From NCBI GenBank assembly GCA_026770585.1, contig MU646309.1, positions 140,458 through 154,615 on the forward strand: a stretch of DNA of 14,158 nucleotides, read 5' to 3'. Position numbers and translations under genes: made by a program. The notes below the pieces were generated by a model. That model made no database searches and was not told the DNA's origin. It saw nothing but the letters and a program-made list of their open reading frames with translations. Below are positions 11,401-14,158 of this stretch, in pieces. The stretch comes from Baffinella frigidus. Taxonomy: Eukaryota > Cryptophyceae > Cryptomonadales > Baffinellaceae. Every line of letters starts with the position of its first letter. Position 1 is the first letter of the stretch.

Positions 11401-14050
11401 GGAATGTCACCAAACTCACGAGAGTTACTACACAAATGCCCAGTCGTAAAAGCATCTCGGTTTTGAATAGGCCCCTCTATCGTTCTCGTGCGGAAGATGT
11501 CTTTGTACAGAGCAATTCTCAATGAGTACCACACACATGAATGGGCCTATCTGCGAAGACCCCTGTGTGGTTGGGTGCCTTTTACCCTCAATCCTGAACA
11601 CCAAACACTCACCCTGTTGCTGGTGGTGTGAACTCTCGCGCTCCTCGCGATTCTTTTGGGAGCAGGGTTCCCGAAACCCCAAACCCCAAACCCCAAACCC
11701 CAAACCCGGAGGGCGTGGGGGGGTGCACGTGCCCGTGGCATATTTCTTCTCAACCCTCACCCCTAACCCCGTAACCCCAAACCAGATCCTCGCGATACTT
11801 GTGGGAGCAGGGTTCACGCTCCAACTGATGGTGGGCATCTCAGCCGTGTCCTTGCTCACGAGCGGCAAGGTCCGCCGCGCCCTCCTTTTTTTTTGCTCCA
11901 AAGTTGACGAATTTGTACCGCACAACCACACGGTGGACTACGGACCTTTCAACAAAAGTCAACTTGCCCAGAGATAATCAACTTTCAGGATTTTCTGGTG
12001 TAAATTTGGTCACGTAACACCCCAGAATCCGGCCCCAAACTCAAATCCGAAACCCTCGAAGCCCACCGAGTGGCTAGCAAGTCAACTTGAGGATAGTCCG
12101 CCACGCTCCAGCTCATGGTTGGCATCTCATCCGTGTCCTTGCTCACGAGCGGTAAAGTACACGCACTGCCCTAGGGTCCTACCGTAAGCCTATGTCCAGG
12201 GCCCTTTGGTGCACGAGTTTCTCGGTGCAAAGATCTGTTATTCACCGACCTTTCGGCTGAATTTTACCATCCGTATCCGTGAACTTGCTCACGGGCGGCA
12301 AGATGCCCTCCTCATTTCCTGAGAGAAGCGCCTTGATCGTAGCTGTTGGGGGTGGACGAGATGCGCCACACGGGTGAGCTTCGCAGATCCGGTCAATACA
12401 TTTCCGTGGTGGCAATCAAGGATTGCTCGGTACAAAAACATCTTATCCACCGACCTTTCAAGCGGAATTTCTCGTATCTGTGAAGTTGCTCACGGGTGGC
12501 AAGGTCCGCCCCGCCCTCCCCTCCACAGAATGAGGCTCCACGGAAATTCCGACCAGACATCTGGTCGAAATGTTGGTTAATAAGATGTCTGTGTGCCGAT
12601 CAATTGTTAATTAAAACCACGAAAATAAATGGACCGATCTGCGAAGCCCACTGTGTGATACCCGGAAACCCCCGGAACCCGAAACCCGAAACCCGAAACC
12701 CGAAAACAGGGGAGCGAGACCGGGGAGGCGCTCCTTTCGCATGATGGCTCTCTCGACGTCCCGCGGGATCAGATCGCCTTTTTCACTCCCCTTGATTTGC
12801 ACTGGCGGTCGCCGGAATCCGGCGGCCTGTGGTACAAGTCATGGGTCTTGGCAGAGAGGATTTGCTCCCACTCTGAGGGCTGGTGGTATATCTGGAACCG
12901 TAGGAGGGGGGGACACGGGGTGAAATCTGTACAAACGCCAAACCCAAAACCCAAATCCCGAAAACAGGCGGGGAGCGAGGCAGGGGAAGCGCTGCTCTCG
13001 CATGATGGCTCTCCTGATGATAGCTTCCATGACCGCGACGCCGCCCAAGGGGACCGGTACACCCGGAACCCGAAACCCGACACCCGAAACCCGGAACCCG
13101 GAACCGTGAACCCGGAACCCGGAACCCGGAACCCGGAACCCGGAACCCGGAACCTAAGACGCCGCCCAAGGGGACCGGTCTACCCGAGACCCGAAACCTG
13201 ACACCCGAAACCCGGAAGCGTGAACTCGGGACCCAAGACGCCGCCCCAGGGGACCCGGTATGTTCAGGGCTGAGGGGTTCGTTTCGGGTTCAGGGTGCAG
13301 GGTTCGGGGTTTCGTTTAGGGTCGAGGGTTTGCGAGCGGGACGCCGCACCAGGGGACCGGTACACTCGAAACCCGAAACCCGAAACCCGAAACCCGAAAC
13401 CCGAAACCCCTGACGCCGCCCCTGGGCACCGGTCTACCCGAAACCCGAAACCCAAAACCCGGAATTCGAAACCCGCAACCCGAAACCCGAAACCCGAAAC
13501 CCGAAACGCCGCTGGTGGGGACCGGTCTCGGCCCCGTGCACCGAGACGCGAAGCCCGAAACTCGAAGTCCGAAACCCGGCCAGATCAACCAAGACGAAAC
13601 TCAACCAGGGCACTCGTCGCATCTATGTGCCACTGCGTCGGCGGTTTGTTCAGAACGTGTAAGCTGGCTGGCCATACTGTAGCTCTGCCTCACTCGTGTC
13701 CGCCGACTATTCTCAACTTGACATGCTGGGTGTTCGGTACAACCCGTCGACTTTGGAGCGGCAACGAGCTCACCAAATTGGTGGGCCCGAATAGACTGAG
13801 ACAGAGCTAGGTGTTGAGGATGTGTGCGGGGCTACCCGAAACCCGAAACGCTAAACCCGAAACACGGAACAGGTACGTACCAGAAGGGGACGGTCAGGAC
13901 CCGCCCCCGCGCCACATGCAGATTCAGGTTGCGAGCCCCCCAAACGCAACTCAGGTTATCGCCTTGACGCTTTTTGTACCGGGGGTCCTGTGTAAATGTA
14001 TTCTATGGCGAGCCGAGATGGGCCGAGCTGGGAGCCCCCCGCTAGAATAA
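5356..14050 (+). CDS. Tetraspanin-like membrane protein gene, eight exons
   Basis: Gene-level entry. Exons 5356-5400, 6076-6125, 7837-7905, 9955-10042, about 10983-11055, 11786-11869, 12968-13056 and 13873-14050 all have AG acceptors or an ATG start and GT donors or a stop. The phases match everywhere except the join from exon 4 to exon 5, where an exon may be missing. The product of about 220 residues has hydrophobic segments in exons 2, 3, 4 and 6 and a Cys-rich loop (CMACC...GGCTC) between the third and fourth. The order TM2-CSCAPAR-RRMMYL-TM3, Cys loop, TM4 is that of tetraspanins, which organise membrane protein complexes. A further hydrophobic stretch near the C terminus and a loop shorter than usual are departures. 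Family assignment is by eye. Confidence 0.62.
5401..6075 (+). other. Intron 1 of the tetraspanin-like gene
   Basis: No exon could be supported here. It holds a 114-codon open frame without recognisable features (5529-5873), MITE B2 (5870-6001), and a GC-rich repeat TGCGCGCTGG three times at about 6014-6042 leading to the exon 2 acceptor. Confidence 0.5.
5870..6001. mobile_element. MITE family B, copy B2
   Basis: Starts CCTAGCTCGGCCTCACTCGG, contains CGACTATTCCCAAGTTC and CGTCAACTTTGGAGTG, the reverse order of B1, and ends AATGAGAAAGAGCC, a weak inverted match to the left end. Confidence 0.65.
6076..6125 (+). CDS. Tetraspanin-like gene exon 2 (TM1)
   Basis: Acceptor GTGGTGCAG|, then AVAFAALAVFYFDDTSP, with the donor at CC|GTACGT, a strong 5' splice sequence. 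It starts in phase 0 and ends in phase 2, and the following G of exon 3 completes the Pro codon. The hydrophobic stretch would be the first membrane helix together with the end of exon 1. A telomere-like tract begins within ten bases of the donor. Confidence 0.6.
6131..6330 (+). repeat. Telomere-like tract, CCCTAAA type
   Basis: Clean CCCTAAA units at the start decay into variants (CCCTTGA, CTTCAAC, CCTGGAC). It starts six bases after the exon 2 donor. Confidence 0.9.
6390..6512. repeat. Inverted repeat around GATTTTGGTGTATC
   Basis: ACGATTTTGGTGTATC (about 6398-6413) pairs with GATACACCAAAATCG (about 6465-6480). GAATACGAT and its complement ATCGTATTC also occur on either side. Confidence 0.7.
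6540..6672. mobile_element. MITE with about 37-base imperfect terminal inverted repeats
   Basis: AACAGATTTAAATTAAACCA and CCGTGTTGCTATCTTA at the left are matched in inverse order by TGAGATAACGCAACACGTGG and GATCTGTT at the right. Confidence 0.8.
6762..6955. mobile_element. MITE family A, copy A2 (inverted orientation)
   Basis: 194 bases with imperfect terminal inverted repeats (CCACACGAGAATGCAAGAGG at the left), flanked by TA on both sides (6760-6761, 6956-6957). Compared end to end, it is A1 in the opposite orientation. It lies inside the first of two direct repeats (about 6680 and 7559). Confidence 0.8.
7106..7182. repeat. Tandem palindromic repeat TGCTATTTTAGGCATAAAA
   Basis: Two units side by side, each reading into its own near complement (CTTAAAATAGCAT). 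Confidence 0.8.
7430..7836 (+). repeat. Array of exon 3 acceptor copies
   Basis: ATTAGTCAACNNTCGTCTTGTKCGCAG-like units recur, ending in CGCAG near 7460, 7510, 7550, 7703, 7756, 7805 and 7836. Some are followed by exon 3-like starts (TGTGGTACTCGGGCGTGTCC at about 7463, ATGCTGTACTCGGGGTCTTC at about 7705). Only the last runs into the whole exon. These read as seven possible 3' splice sites in a row, with GTCAAC as a possible branch sequence. Confidence 0.65.
7837..7905 (+). CDS. Tetraspanin-like gene exon 3 (TM2)
   Basis: Acceptor CTCGTGCGCAG| and donor GCCAG|GTAGAG enclose 69 bases encoding ILYSGFSVVLGAFGVV then CSCAPA, plus AG of an Arg codon finished by exon 4. A glycine-containing hydrophobic helix followed by Cys and basic residues is what the second tetraspanin helix and its short inner loop look like. 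Partial copies of its 5' end lie upstream and of its 3' end downstream. Confidence 0.72.
7924..8070. mobile_element. Fold-back element with about 49-base arms
   Basis: 147 bases. GTTGGCACTCGAAAAGGTCG at the left is the exact complement of CGACCTTTTCGAGTGCCAAC at the right, and pairing goes on through CTACGTACTTGTAG. It lies between exon 3 and its first downstream copy. Confidence 0.9.
8071..8108 (+). pseudogene. Exon 3 copy, 3' part with donor
   Basis: GGGGCGTTCGGCGTCGTGTG onward to CCAGCAAG|GTACCT. Three differences from exon 3 are all synonymous (GTC/GTG, CCC/CCA, GCC/GCA). It starts exactly at the right edge of the fold-back 7924-8070. Confidence 0.65.
8148..8725 (+). repeat. Tandem units of MITE B half-element plus exon 3 3' end
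   Basis: B-type sequence (B3 8151-8266, B4 about 8474-8542, B5 8571-8695) is followed each time by a short copy of the exon 3 end: 8274-8295, 8545-8564 and 8699-8722. The exon copies end CGCCAG|AT, CGCCAG|GC and CAGCAAG|GT, so only the last keeps a GT donor. The B copies carry CTAGCTCAG or CCAGCTCAT at the left and GAATAGTC at the right, but not the right terminal repeat. Confidence 0.65.
8299..8430. mobile_element. Fold-back element F3
   Basis: Arms of about 50 bases containing CATTTCCTGGCAACGAAAAT and ACTTTCGTTGCCAGGAAATG-like complements. The centre TTACTTATTAGTAATATTAA resembles F1 and F2. Confidence 0.8.
8726..9097 (+). other. Intronic stretch without supported gene
   Basis: Contains CAAAGTTGAC/GTTGACTTTTG-type fragments of family B and a small palindrome GTTTAGTACCTGG...CAGTACTAAAC (about 8943-8968). 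ACTGTCATCTTTTGG occurs twice (8967 and 8989). No exon recognised. Confidence 0.5.
9098..9175 (-). repeat. Telomere-like tract on the opposite strand (TTTGGGG)
   Basis: GGGGTTTGGGGGTTTGGGGG and variants. G-rich on the plus strand, against the orientation of the tracts around it, so it can fold back on the following C-rich tract. Confidence 0.85.
9241..9455 (+). repeat. Telomere-like tract, CCCTAAA then CCCTACA
   Basis: Starts with four CCCTAAA units and turns into a run of CCCTACA units around 9340-9385, period 7 throughout. Confidence 0.95.
9456..9560 (+). pseudogene. Exon 4 copy, degenerate, split by telomere-like sequence
   Basis: GGGCACCACGCCGCATGGC matches the start of exon 4. After a short G-rich telomere-like insert (9487-9504) the homology resumes at TGGCTTGCCTGCACCCAATC and continues in the ILIMEESIS reading shared with the 9675 copy. 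Confidence 0.45.
9675..9740 (+). CDS. Exon 4 copy with alternative 3' half
   Basis: The same acceptor (TACATCCAG|) and start (AQRRMVYLHLLL) as exon 4, then a different continuation (MMEQSI) shared with the degenerate 9456-9560 copy. Third-position changes (GAA/GAG, TCT/TCG) between those two suggest this ending was coding. No clear GT donor follows before the CCCTACA tract. Confidence 0.4.
9740..9855 (+). repeat. Uniform CCCTACA minisatellite
   Basis: More than ten ACCCTAC units with hardly a change, ending with two CCCTAAA units. Confidence 0.95.
9903..9942 (+). repeat. Period-7 AT repeat before exon 4 acceptor
   Basis: ATAATAA is repeated five times and leads into AACCTTACATCCAG|, the exon 4 acceptor. 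The 7-base period is that of the telomere-like arrays although the composition is entirely A/T. Confidence 0.8.
9955..10042 (+). CDS. Tetraspanin-like gene exon 4 (TM3)
   Basis: 88 bases: one base completing Arg, then 29 codons: AQRRMMYLHLLL, NFLVLGLGL, DPVVWAVQ. Acceptor ACATCCAG|, donor CCAG|GTGACA, phase 0. Basic residues and then a long aliphatic helix correspond to the inner loop and third helix of a tetraspanin. It is the only exon 4 copy with both borders. Confidence 0.75.
10043..10246 (+). other. Intron sequence with a triple short repeat
   Basis: TGTGAACCGCGCYCWTTTTT occurs three times around 10073-10130. Otherwise no feature before MITE D2. Confidence 0.6.
10247..10385. mobile_element. 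MITE family D, copy D2
   Basis: 139 bases, terminal CCACTTAGCAGC/GCTGCTAAGTGG, strongly similar to D1 throughout and of identical length. Confidence 0.9.
10405..10465 (+). CDS. Exon 4 copy, 3' part with donor
   Basis: Reads LLLNFLVLGLGLDPVVCAIQ and ends ATCCAG|GTGTGA. Against exon 4: GGA/GGC, CTC/TTA and GTG/GTC synonymous, Trp/Cys and Val/Ile replaced. The 5' half is missing; MITE D2 lies just upstream. Confidence 0.55.
10475..10772 (+). repeat. Telomere-like arrays: CCCTGAA, CCCCAGAA, CCCCACA, CCCCAAA
   Basis: Four blocks follow one another, each dominated by a different variant; the CCCCACA block (10614-10665) is nearly perfect. The tract ends in CCAAAACCAG|, an acceptor-like sequence. 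Confidence 0.95.
10773..10910 (+). other. Possible Cys-rich exon start followed by a pyrimidine tract
   Basis: After CCAAAACCAG| at about 10776 the sequence reads ACTAECTTCSPA in phase 0, the phase left by exon 4, and might belong to the extracellular loop. No GT donor follows. From 10796 to 10905 the plus strand is almost only C and T, a strong polypyrimidine tract ahead of exon 5. Confidence 0.3.
10983..11055 (+). CDS. Tetraspanin-like gene exon 5 (Cys-rich loop)
   Basis: Frame fixed by comparing copies: ALCMACCTESPGAAGG then CTCPWQ, ending CAG|GTTTCT in phase 0, which fits exon 6. In this frame AGT/TCG (both Ser), GCG/GCA, TGT/TGC, ACA/ACG and CCA/CCG between copies are silent. The 5' border is uncertain: the nearest AG (10980-10981) leaves two extra bases relative to exon 4. 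The paired Cys resemble those of the large tetraspanin loop, though the canonical CCG is not present. Confidence 0.5.
11056..11318 (+). other. Intron 5 sequence with telomere-like pieces
   Basis: Besides the exon 5 copy at 11121-11210 it holds short CCTGCACCCTGCACC (about 11074-11095) and CCCTAAACCCTCA-type (about 11250-11285) tracts. No other exon seen. Confidence 0.6.
11121..11210 (+). CDS. Exon 5 copy with altered 3' part
   Basis: Reads LCMACCTESPGGAGG like exon 5, then differs (VSLDVSC) and may end GGGAG|GTCC at 11210. Contains the perfect 18-base palindrome CCACGGGCATGCCCGTGG. Confidence 0.4.
11319..11493. mobile_element. MITE family A, copy A3 (left end eroded)
   Basis: Shares with A1 the segment starting TTTACATGTGGGGTTGT, the middle GTTACTACACAAA and the right end AATAGGCCCCTCTAT...CTCGTGCGG. 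The outermost left terminal repeat is deleted or diverged. It abuts a K-family arm at 11494. Confidence 0.7.
11494..11576 (+). repeat. Family K arm, solo copy
   Basis: AAGATGTCTTTGTACAGAGC and ATCTGCGAAGACCCCTGTGT match the right arm of element K (12580-12657) and, inverted, its left arm. It starts directly at the right end of MITE A3. Confidence 0.65.
11641..11708 (+). pseudogene. Exon 6 copy, 5' part, then CCCCAAA tract
   Basis: CTCCTCGCGATTCTTTTGGG onward reads LLAILLGAGF, as the start of exon 6 (ILAILVGAGF), then switches at once to CCCGAAACCCCAAACCCC repeats. Confidence 0.55.
11704..11742 (+). pseudogene. Exon 5 copy, 3' part
   Basis: Reads EGVGGCTCPWH in the exon 5 frame, with silent third-position changes against exon 5. 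Flanked on the left by a CCCCAAA tract. No donor. Confidence 0.45.
11786..11869 (+). CDS. Tetraspanin-like gene exon 6 (TM4)
   Basis: 28 codons between acceptor CCCCAAACCAG| and donor GGCAAG|GTCCGC, both phase 0: ILAILVGAGFTLQLMVGISA then VSLLTSGK. A glycine-rich hydrophobic helix followed by a short polar end matches the fourth membrane segment. The acceptor is the end of a telomere-like CCCTAAC/CCCCAAA tract. Four partial copies lie around it. Confidence 0.72.
11894..12102. mobile_element. MITE B6 remnant split by MITE E2
   Basis: GCTCCAAAGTTGACGAATTT to CCGCACAA (11894-11925) and GCAAGTCAACTTGAGGATAG to CCGCC (12078-12102) are the two halves of a family B core. Between them lies E2. Confidence 0.75.
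11926..12073. mobile_element. MITE family E, copy E2, nested in B6
   Basis: 148 bases, terminal CCACACGGTGG and CCCACCGAGTGG, matching E1 in opposite orientation (for example CTTTCAACAAAAGTCAACTT, CCCTCGAAGCCCACC). Confidence 0.8.
12103..12156 (+). CDS. Exon 6 copy, 3' part with donor
   Basis: TLQLMVGISSVSLLTSGK, ending GGTAAA|GTACAC. Six base changes against exon 6: CAA/CAG, CTG/CTC, GTG/GTT, GGC/GGT and AAG/AAA silent, one Ala/Ser. It begins where the MITE B6 remnant ends. Confidence 0.55.
12160..12270. repeat. Fragments of families C and K
   Basis: GGTCCTACCGTAAGCCTATG is a worn family C palindrome. CTCGGTGCAAAGATCTGTTA and TTCACCGACCTTTCGGCTGA match the inner left arm of K. Confidence 0.6.
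12270..12302 (+). pseudogene. Exon 6 copy, short 3' fragment
   Basis: GTATCCGTGAACTTGCTCAC then GGGCGGCAAG|AT. Homologous to the end of exon 6; the donor GT is changed to AT. Preceded by a piece of family K arm. Confidence 0.5.
12367..12657. mobile_element. Element K: long-arm inverted repeat with captured exon fragment
   Basis: Left arm (12367-12470) and right arm (about 12533-12657) are inverted copies, about 80 bases or more with mismatches: CTTCGCAGATCCGGTCAATA against ATGGACCGATCTGCGAAG, and ACAAAAACATCTTA against TAAGATGTCTGTGT. The right arm has an extra palindrome GACCAGACATCTGGTC. The centre holds the exon 6 fragment 12472-12503. No transposase. Confidence 0.7.
12472..12503 (+). pseudogene. 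Exon 6 fragment carried inside element K
   Basis: CGTATCTGTGAAGTTGCTCA to GGGTGGCAAG|GTCCGCC, including the donor and about 15 further intron bases that match those after exon 6. It lies between the two inverted arms of K. Confidence 0.6.
12660..12709 (+). repeat. Telomere-variant tract CCCGAAA leading to a splice acceptor
   Basis: Five units of CCCGAAA ending CCCGAAAACAG|, followed by an exon 7-like sequence. Confidence 0.9.
12710..12755 (+). CDS. Exon 7 copy with different 3' part
   Basis: GSETGEALLSHDGS, as exon 7 apart from silent changes (GAA/GAG, CTG/CTC, CTC/CTT) and Ala/Thr. The frame then continues openly as LDVPRDQIAFFTPLDLHWRS and further to about 12900, without similarity to exon 7. 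It could be an alternative C-terminal exon or readthrough into intron. Confidence 0.45.
12968..13056 (+). CDS. Tetraspanin-like gene exon 7 (cytosolic tail)
   Basis: Acceptor AATCCCGAAAACAG| and donor GACCG|GTACAC enclose 29 codons plus two bases: AGSEAGEALLSHDGSPDD then SFHDRDAAQGD. Acidic and polar, as expected of a tail after the fourth helix. Phase 0 in, phase 2 out, which fits exon 8. The acceptor arises within a CCCAAAA/CCCGAAA stretch. Confidence 0.65.
13057..13535 (+). repeat. Alternating CCCGGAA/CCCGAAA arrays and exon 7 3'-end copies
   Basis: Five copies of the exon 7 end (consensus GACGCCGCCCMWGGGGACCG|GT) at about 13157, 13238, 13342, 13411 and 13505 are separated by 7-base arrays. 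The donor GT is kept in all (GTCTAC, GTATGT after CCCG, GTACAC, GTCTAC, GTCTCG). The block 13268-13332 carries the opposite strand (GGGTTCAGGG, GGGTTCGGGG). Confidence 0.8.
13536..13679 (+). other. Intron sequence, no gene seen
   Basis: Worn CCCGAAA units to about 13580, then non-repetitive sequence up to MITE B7. Confidence 0.6.
13680..13809. mobile_element. MITE family B, copy B7
   Basis: 130 bases; TAGCTCTGCCTCACTCGTG at the left against ATAGACTGAGACAGAGCTA at the right. The interior GACTATTCTCAACTTGACAT and CGTCGACTTTGGAGCG is the B core in the same orientation as B2. The best preserved copy. Confidence 0.85.
13835..13872 (+). repeat. Short CCCGAAA tract before exon 8
   Basis: ACCCGAAACCCGAAACGC to CACGGAACAG|, so the last acceptor also follows telomere-variant sequence. 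Confidence 0.8.
13873..14050 (+). CDS. Tetraspanin-like gene exon 8 (C terminus)
   Basis: Acceptor CACGGAACAG|; one base completes Arg, then 58 codons and TAA: YVPEGDGQDPPPRHMQIQV, later VIALTLFVPGVLCKCIL, and the end AGSPPLE. The first part is a polar tail. The hydrophobic stretch at about 13953-14003 is unexpected after the fourth helix and may be a fifth membrane segment. Another acceptor (CTCAG| at 13952) would enter in phase 0 and so does not fit exon 7. Confidence 0.55.
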
Positions 14051-14051
14051 A
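14046..14051 (+). terminator. Poly(A) signal AATAAA overlapping the stop codon
   Basis: The TAA at 14048-14050 lies inside AATAAA, so the 3' UTR would be very short. Bases 14052-14158 show no other gene. Confidence 0.55.
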
Positions 14052-14158
14052 GAGAGATTGATAATTGATTGCCAAACAACCAGCGTCAGCGCCGCACATG
14101 CTACGCATTGTGCCACTTACTGTACCCCGTGTCGGCCGCTCATACGAGCATTTTCCGG

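Noticed and set aside
11494-12657. Coding reading of K arms (MSLYRAILNEYH-like)
   Set aside because: One copy has an in-frame stop, the arms occur in both orientations, and no downstream conserved frame exists.
12710-13048. Minus-strand coding reading of the exon 7 region (RAIMR..R.P.LAP)
   Set aside because: Between the two copies this frame has replacement changes (Lys/Glu, Glu/Gln, Leu/Phe), while the plus frame has only silent ones over the same bases.
12769-13588. Several minus-strand open frames with GFRVSGFG-type repeats
   Set aside because: These are translations of CCCGAAA arrays; period 7 read in three frames gives a 7-residue protein repeat without stops.

Overview
This is nuclear DNA of a eukaryote, most likely a microalga or related protist. 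Short GC-rich exons with GT-AG borders sit in long introns full of miniature inverted-repeat elements and degenerate plant-type telomere repeats (CCCTAAA/TTTAGGG). There are no bacterial operons and no rRNA, tRNA or CRISPR features. I cannot name the species.

Two genes lie head to head about 190 bases apart. On the minus strand (5163 down to the window edge) is the 5' part of a phytanoyl-CoA dioxygenase (PhyH) family gene. Exon 1 (5163-4705) carries a basic, Arg/Ala-rich leader and the start of the domain. Exon 2 (2703-2542), exon 3 (1201-1129) and exon 4 (86-4) follow with matching splice phases, and exon 4 ends at the His of the HxD iron-binding motif. The rest of the gene lies outside the window. 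On the plus strand (5356 to 14050) is a small tetraspanin-like membrane protein gene. Its exons are at 5356-5400, 6076-6125, 7837-7905, 9955-10042, about 10983-11055, 11786-11869, 12968-13056 and 13873-14050. The last exon ends in a TAA that overlaps an AATAAA poly(A) signal. The phases agree at every junction except the one into exon 5, where an exon may be missing.

The striking property of the window is that nearly every exon after the first of each gene (exon 2 of the plus-strand gene excepted) is present in several partial copies. The copies are on the same strand and in the same order as the exons: PhyH exon 2 four times, exon 3 four times, exon 4 three times; tetraspanin exon 3 many times, exon 4 four times, exon 5 three times, exon 6 five times, exon 7 seven times. 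Copies differ mainly at third codon positions, so they look as though they were copied from, or evolved as, coding sequence. Inverted-repeat elements lie at the edges of many copies, inside one exon 4 copy, and on both sides of an exon 6 fragment.

The non-coding remainder is dense in short inverted-repeat (MITE or fold-back) families, named A, B, C, D, E, F, K and L here, often nested, plus single-copy fold-backs. The second half is filled with 7-base telomere-variant arrays. Each array is locally uniform for a different variant (CCCTAAA, CCCTACA, CCCCACA, CCCCAAA, CCCGGAA, CCCGAAA). They form the bulk of the tetraspanin introns and run up to several 3' splice sites.
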